A stretch of 64,000 nt of DNA from Anadara kagoshimensis (Eukaryota; Mollusca; Bivalvia; Arcoida; Arcidae): assembly GCA_021292105.1 (NCBI GenBank), contig CM037874.1, positions 22,503,534-22,567,533 on the forward strand, given 5' to 3'. A model generated the notes under the pieces. It saw nothing but the letters and a program-made list of their open reading frames with translations. It searched no databases and had not been told where the DNA came from. Positions 58,701-64,000 of this stretch are shown piece after piece. The position numbers and the translations under genes were made by a program. Position 1 is the first letter of the stretch. Every line of letters starts with the position of its first letter.

Positions 58701-59740
58701 CAGGGAAGAGCTTCATATTTGACACTTTGTTAGCCTAGTGTTAAACTTTCGACAGGTCTGTACTGTAATAATGGACAGGGAAGAGCTTCATATTTGACAC
58801 TTTGTTAGCCTAGTGTTAAACTTTCGACAGGTCTGTACTGTAATAATGGACAGGGAAGAGCTTCATATTTGACACTTTGTTAGCCTAGTGTTAAACTTTC
58901 GACAGGTCTGTACTGTAATAATGGACAGAGAAGAGCTTCATATTTGACACTTTGTTAGCCTAGTGTTAAACTTTCGAAGGGTCTGTACTGTAATAATGGA
59001 CAGAGAAGAGCTTCATATTTGACACTTTGTTAGCCTAGTGTTAAACTTTCGACAGGTCTGTACTGTAATAATGGACAGGGAAGAGCTTCATATTTGACAC
59101 TTTGTTAGCCTAGTGTTAAACTTTCGACAGGTCTGTACTGTAATAATGGACAGAGAAGAGCTTCATATTTGACACTTTGTTAGCCTAGTGTTAAACTTTC
59201 GACAGGTCTGTACTGTAATAATGGACAGGGAAGAGCTTCATATTTGACACTTTGTTAGCCTAGTGTTAAACTTTCGACAGGTCTGTACTGTAATAATGGA
59301 CAGGGAAGAGCTTCATATTTGACACTTTGTTAGCCTAGTGTTAAACTTTCGACAGGTCTGTACTGTAATAATGGACAGGGAAGAGCTTCATATTTGACAC
59401 TTTGTTAGCCTAGTGTTAAACTTTCGACAGGTCTGTACTGTAATAATGGACAGGGAAGAGCTTCATATTTGACACTTTGTTAGCCTAGTGTTAAACTTTC
59501 GAAGGGTCTGTACTGTAATAATCGACAGGGAAGAGCTTCATATTTGACACTTTGTTAGCCTAGTGTTAAACTTTCGACAGGTCTGTACTGTAATAATGGA
59601 CAGGGAAGAGCTTCATATTTGACACTTTGTTAGCCTAGTGTTAAACTTTCGACAGGTCTGTACTGTAATAATGGACAGGGAAGAGCTTCATATTTGACAC
59701 TTTGTTAGCCTAGTGTTAAACTTTCGACAGGTCTGTACTG
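55720..59740. mobile_element. MITE family T, copy 4, expanded to 4 kb
   Basis: The left end TAGTACAGCCATGTCGAAAG follows TA (55718-55719); the right end, reversed, is CAGTACAGACCTGTCGAAAG, followed by TA (59741-59742). Between them is ~130 bp of unique sequence, then a 75-bp tandem array. Apart from the array it would be ~200 bp, like copy 3. Confidence 0.85.
55851..59740. repeat. 75-bp satellite array, ~52 units, derived from the MITE end
   Basis: Each unit is CAGGGAAGAGCTTCATATTT, GACACTTTGTTAGCCTAGTG, TTAAACTTTCGACAGG, TCTGTACTGTAATAATGGA. The last ~45 bp of each unit is the MITE's right inverted end. Every unit keeps exactly 75 bp; no insertion or deletion was seen across 3.9 kb. The linked change GACAGG to GAAGGG occurs in 12 units (6,7,9,12,15,17,20,27,37,38,42,49). 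The final unit stops at the terminal CTG. Confidence 0.97.
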
Positions 59741-59769
59741 TACTCATTAGGATTGTGTAGCTTAATACT

Positions 59770-60000
59770 AATTATACCGCCCGCAAACTAGTTTGAGAAT
59801 ATAGGTCTGTCCGTCTGTCTGTGTAAAATCGTGTCCCGGCCATACCTCATCAACGCTTTGGAGTATTCTCATGAAATTAAACTTAACATGAATAATCTTC
59901 ATTGTCCAAAAGCGTGTCATGACCTTAAACCAATGTCATATCGAGAAGGTCAAGGTCGCGGGAAAACTTTAAATGTTGGGGGCGGGGATATTTGGCTCTC
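59770..60000. repeat. Interspersed repeat D, copy 3
   Basis: GGTCTGTCCGTCTGTCTGTG is followed by TCATGAAATTAAACTTAACA and AAGGTCAAGGTCGCGGGAAA. The opening and the order resemble widely dispersed invertebrate repeats. Class unknown. Confidence 0.45.
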
Positions 60001-60004
60001 AAGG

Positions 60005-61275
60005 GACGGTTCTAGTTTCTTTTATACAATGTATCTACACCTTTTTTGGTTTGTGATATCAAGGGAGTATTTCTATGTTTTCCATTTTACAATTTAATTT
60101 TTAAACTACATATAGAGATATTGGAATGACTGTTTTTCGTTTAAATGCACAAATTGATATATTGCGTATTTGATACAGATTGCAGATAGCCATGCAAGCA
60201 TGAAATGCACATACATGTGTAGTAGGAATTTATGTAGCATGTTTAGGGTATGTTTAATATAATTGAAGTGTGATTTTCTGTTACGATATGTAACTAAAAT
60301 GCAGCTTCATGATAAATAACCGTCAGTTTCGCATCATACATCATCAAAGGCCATCATTATCAATTACATAATGATTACTGAATGATAGTGTTCATCTCAT
60401 AATGACGATGAGTTTTATGTTAATCTTAATTGATAAATGCACTAATACTTTAATTGCACATGTACTAACAGAACAATTCTTAAGTTATAAAAACCCTCTT
60501 TTAACAAAATAATTATTGCTACGTTAATAAATAGCTTAGTTTTAAAAGTATACTGAATGTTTTTGTATAATAGTTGCAAGTGTTTAATTATTTGGATAAA
60601 AACGTAGCATAAATGCTATTTTGAATGCAAATAATACTATGTTTTGTTAAAAAGTGAAGTGAGTAATTCTGTTATACACCCCAGTCAAAAAACTTTAAAG
60701 GCCATGGCTGGAGTATAAATAGCAGCCAATCGAAAAACATGGTGGGATATTTGATTTTTCTTACACATTCATGTTTCAGCAAGTTATTTTCAAATACCTC
60801 TATACAAAGACCATGTATATAAACCAATTTTGGCATGGGTTTTTGCTTCATAATCAAGAACATAAAAACTTAAACAAAAATTTAATTTAAAATATATGTT
60901 TCTTGTATTAGCTTGCTAAAATCCCCAGGCAGCAGCATTTTGAATTGAAAACAAGTTGTGATTGACATTTTGGGTGTGAATGTTTATACAGGAAGTAAAC
61001 ATTGCCATGTGGATGTGTTTTTACTCAATCTACATGTATATGATATATTAAAATTCTTACCTTTGTCTTGTGTCATTTTTTAATTCTAAAATATGATATG
61101 ACGGATCCTTGTAACTACACCCATTAACATTACTATGATACAAATGGGATTTTCTGTCACAGAAATTAATATAATGTAACTTTCCCTCCAAAATCACAAA
61201 TGGCGGGATATTGGACACATTGAATTTTTTTGTGTTTTGCATAAAATATTGCACATTGCAAACAGTCATAGAAAA
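60005..61275. other. Flank of the divergent gene pair, nothing recognised
   Basis: AT-rich. It may include the left end of the transposon at 61281-63902, but no inverted end could be matched because the right end is at or beyond the window edge. Confidence 0.35.
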
Positions 61276-61280
61276 CAAGT

Positions 61281-61853
61281 TTATTCCCACATATGTCCCA
61301 TATATGGTATTCCAACTGGGTTGGGAAACCATAACCGTACAATCTCCAGAACACATTTGGGCATAATATCACGCTTGTGCCATTCAAATTTTTTCCTCCT
61401 TCTATCCCGTTCCATGGCATCATTTTTCATAATCTGATACCTCTCGTCATTCCAAACACCACGATGATGCATCATAGTCCAAAATCTTTTATATTTTTCC
61501 TTCCTTAAAAATGAATTTCTCCTGTGTGGGACTTGGGTATCATTTTCCCACCAAAACTGACGGTTTTGCTCATCGGTGATACATGGTCTACATAAACAAT
61601 ACATACATTCCTCTACAGTGATATCCTGTTCGATTCTATAATTATTATCTTCAGAATCATCAAAATCTTCAAAATTGCCATCTGTCTGTGTGTCTTTATC
61701 AATCATTGTAGGATTTTGTACATTCCCGCCATTTTCCTCCGTATCAATAATTGGAGAAAACTCCCAATCACTGTGATTAAATAAAGCCCTGATTGTCTCA
61801 TACTGTACTTCATCTACCTCTAACGTTATTTTCTGTTTATCTTCATTCTCCAT
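61281..61853 (-). CDS. Cys-rich accessory protein of a DNA transposon (190 aa)
   Basis: An intact 190-residue frame from ATG 61853. The N-terminal half is acidic (VDEVQYETIRALF, TEENGG, DFDDSEDNN). A Cys cluster follows at ~82-90 (CMYCLCRPC). Then come WW, FLRKEKYKRFWTMMHHRGVW, a basic helix (ERDRRRKKFEWHKRD) and a C-terminus IMPKCVLEIVRLWFPNPVGI then PYMGHMWE. The end resembles the Cys-rich cytoplasmic C-terminal domain of P2X7 receptors (I.P.C...IR..FP...G.Y.G), a tentative likeness from memory. It is divergently arranged with the transposase at 62310, sharing a 456-bp spacer. Being intact while its partner is shifted is odd. Confidence 0.7.
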   Translation of the reverse strand: MENEDKQKITLEVDEVQYETIRALFNHSDWEFSPIIDTEENGGNVQNPTMIDKDTQTDGNFEDFDDSEDNNYRIEQDITVEECMYCLCRPCITDEQNRQFWWENDTQVPHRRNSFLRKEKYKRFWTMMHHRGVWNDERYQIMKNDAMERDRRRKKFEWHKRDIMPKCVLEIVRLWFPNPVGIPYMGHMWE

Positions 61854-62309
61854 TATTAAATTTTACCATCCGATAATGTCTGATATCATGTGCATAAATA
61901 TCTAACATGTCCACCTAACTCTAGAGAAAGTGGGGTCAAAATCTCAATCTGTCATTATCATGAAATATGCTGGTACAGATTCTGGGTTTTACATTATTGT
62001 GTCAAAGTTTAGGAGGACAAGATTTAGGCACAAGTGAGGGGCTGCTATGAAATTTAATTAAATTAAGTTAAATGCGTATTTACTATACTTTGGTAGGTAA
62101 TTATCACAATATAAATTATAAGTATATCTTAATTTGTTTATATTTTATGTGTTATTATTTTTTTTAAACTGTTAGATTTAAAAAAAAAATAAAAATGTGT
62201 CTCTGAGAATTATCAATGCCCCCTATTATGTACCCCACAATGATAGCTTATGAGGGTCCTATATCTGTATTATTAGCGCAAAAAATCTTCATTGTCTTAT
62301 AGTTTCAAC
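61854..62309. promoter_or_regulatory. Shared spacer between divergent genes
   Basis: 456 bp of AT-rich sequence separates the two start codons, with long A and T runs (62155-62195). A bidirectional promoter is likely by position. No clear TATA or initiator can be named. Confidence 0.35.
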
Positions 62310-63902
62310 ATGAGTGAAAATCAAGAATCATCTCGAAAACGTCCTCCAAATTTTAGAATAGAAATTTCAGGTGCTGAAGACTTCAAAAAGAGTATACAAG
62401 ATAAAATACTTTTGGTAAAAAATTATTTGACAAGCAAATACAACAAACCAGCAAACAATGCAACAGTTATTGAGGAACTTTTAAATTATTGGCTTCAACA
62501 TCACAATGAGAATGAAGAAGAGCAAGGACATCCATTTCCATGCTCATACAGCCAAGTGCAAAAGAAGGATGTTAATCAACTTGCATTTGTGACTGCAGAG
62601 TCATCTTTGAATATTTTTGGTGAAATTTATGAGGCTCATACAAGTATCTGCAAAGGAAAACTCAAAATTTCAAAAAAAGACAATGAAAGGACATGTCTTG
62701 GGCACAAAACTACAGTGTTCAACTGACAAAGGACATTCCTATTTATGGTCTTCATCACCATACCTTCCAAACGACGAATACCTTCTAAATCACAGAATAA
62801 ACCATGCTTTTCTTTGCAGTGGTATGCTCCCTATCCACTATTACCGCTTTTCAACTGCCGCCGGGATAGGATGTATTAATAGAGAAAGACGACAGAAGTT
62901 TTTTGAAATATATAAGGGTGCAGCAAATGATAGAACGATCAAGTCAATTCAAGATGCAAGAATGGAGAAATAGGAAGCTACGAGGAATTAGATGGGATTA
63001 ATATAATGACCGATGCACGACATGGGTGGCGAAAAAATGCAAAAGATACATCTGTTGTTGCACTAGGAGAAAACAGTCATAAAGTTTTAGATTGCGTCCA
63101 CATAACAAAATCTGATGATCCAGTTTCTCAAAGACATGAAACTTTGGGCACTAAGAGGATGTATGAACATTTTGATAATGAAAATATAGATATCAAAGTC
63201 CACTCACATGACAGAAACATATCAGTTAACAAGTTTGTCAGAGACACAAATTTTACAATGAACCAAAATGACTTGTGGCATGCAGTTAAAAAAGTAAAAA
63301 AATCGGTATCAAATATTTCACGAGGAGCAATGAAACATGAGGGTAAAACATGGAGTGAACAACTAGCCGACAAAGTAGAACCAGTCGCTACACATTTTAA
63401 TTGGGCTGTTAGAAATTGTGAAAATGATCCAGTTAAACTACAACAGTCATTGGATAATATTGTTGAACATTATTCAAACAATCACTCAAATTGCCATATA
63501 ACATCTCGCTGTAAACAGGATCCAAATTACGAACCATCAAGAATTGTATTGAAAAATTCTACAGCCATAAAATTGCTGAAATCTGCCATTCAAAATTCTA
63601 CCATTTACAGTTCTCCTGGAGATTATGTTTTAGCCAAGGATACTTCATACGTAGAAAGTTTTAACAACGTCATGAACATTTTTCAGGACAAGAGAATATC
63701 TTTCAGTGATGATCAATACAAGTTTAGATCCGACCTTGCAGTATCTCATTGGAATGAGAATGTGGATAGGGGATATACTTCTTTATGGATGTCAAGAAAT
63801 CCAAATGCTCCAAGAAATCAAAAAGGGAAAAAGGTGTACAAAAAACTTACATATAGTTACAGATCAAATATTTGGGATTGTTACATATCAAGGTTATTCT
63901 AA
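62310..63902 (+). pseudogene. Kolobok-like DDE transposase, two frameshifts
   Basis: The frame from ATG 62310 (MSENQESSRKRP) runs to ~62676; a +1 shift at an A7G run leads to the frame with NHAFLCSGMLPIHYYRFSTA; a second shift near 62968 leads to the long C-terminal frame. The catalytic triad looks complete: Asp in IMTDARHGWRKNAKD, Asp in VHSHDRNISVNKF, Glu in YVESFNNVMNIFQDKR. NQNDLWHAVKKVKKS recalls the (D)VWH...K motif of Kolobok transposases. A Cys/His cluster (HSNCHITSRC) lies before the final Glu. The two shifts cancel, so net length is preserved. It either is dead, or has indel errors in this sequence. Family assignment is by motif and moderate. Confidence 0.72.
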
Positions 63903-64000
63903 TATTAGTTTAATATTGTTCAAAGTTTGTAAAAAGAATCATTACAGAAATAATTTGGATTGTTAAATTAACTTCAAAAATAATGTCAATAAATTATAAC

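Noticed and set aside
61057..61356. Additional minus-strand gene beyond the accessory protein
   Set aside because: It overlaps the intact 190-residue frame in another phase and shows no recognisable motif.

Overview
The window reads as invertebrate nuclear DNA, most likely from a bivalve or other mollusc. It is AT-rich, its genes have introns, and about half of what can be interpreted is transposable-element debris: APE-type LINEs with a 2A-like motif, tRNA-headed SINEs, mariner, TIR elements, foldback-like elements and minisatellites. The mollusc assignment is inference from this repeat style and from the two host genes. No host RNA gene and no CRISPR array was found.

Two host genes are supported. 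(1) On the minus strand at 1298-7185 lie five exons of an SLC43-type (SLC43A3-like) major-facilitator transporter. Splice sites and reading phase join exon to exon, except that one expected exon is not visible, and the 3' part of the gene lies beyond the window start. (2) On the plus strand at 41816-44971 is an inward-rectifier K+ channel (Kir). One large coding exon is followed by a 1.8-kb intron and a final exon that adds only five residues.

Layout. 1-9.3 kb: SLC43 gene with repeat copies in and around its introns, and a decayed but structurally complete mariner (7332-8611). 10-12.5 kb: a Gypsy integrase fragment and a DNA-transposase HTH fragment. 12.47-22.25 kb: an almost full-length minus-strand LINE (ORF1, then ORF2 with a 2A-like motif), split in its endonuclease region by a 4.9-kb foldback-like element whose two ~1.5-kb inverted arms enclose an older, different LINE. 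22.7-27.1 kb: TIR mini-elements and a 27-copy 33-bp minisatellite. 27.2-32.1 kb: a SINE split by a second foldback-like element (4.58 kb, 7-bp target duplication), which carries a 5'-truncated LINE with its own 12-bp target duplication. 32.97-35.86 kb: a third inverted-repeat element with YY1-like motifs in both ends. 36-41.5 kb: microsatellites, degenerate hairpin repeats and SINEs, with no gene seen. 45.9-55 kb: SINEs, MITEs, a 57/55-bp minisatellite and a Crypton-like N-terminal fragment. 55.72-59.74 kb: a MITE whose right end has expanded into 52 units of exactly 75 bp. 61.28-63.90 kb: a divergent pair, a small Cys-rich protein (minus) and a Kolobok-like DDE transposase (plus, two frameshifts), probably one DNA transposon whose ends cannot be defined here.

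The host genes do not obviously work together. The most unusual structure is the repeated link between short TIR elements and tandem arrays: arrays lie inside or abut three TIR copies. The 57/55-bp array also shows an ordered run-length pattern (1,1,2,2,3,6) of its length variants.
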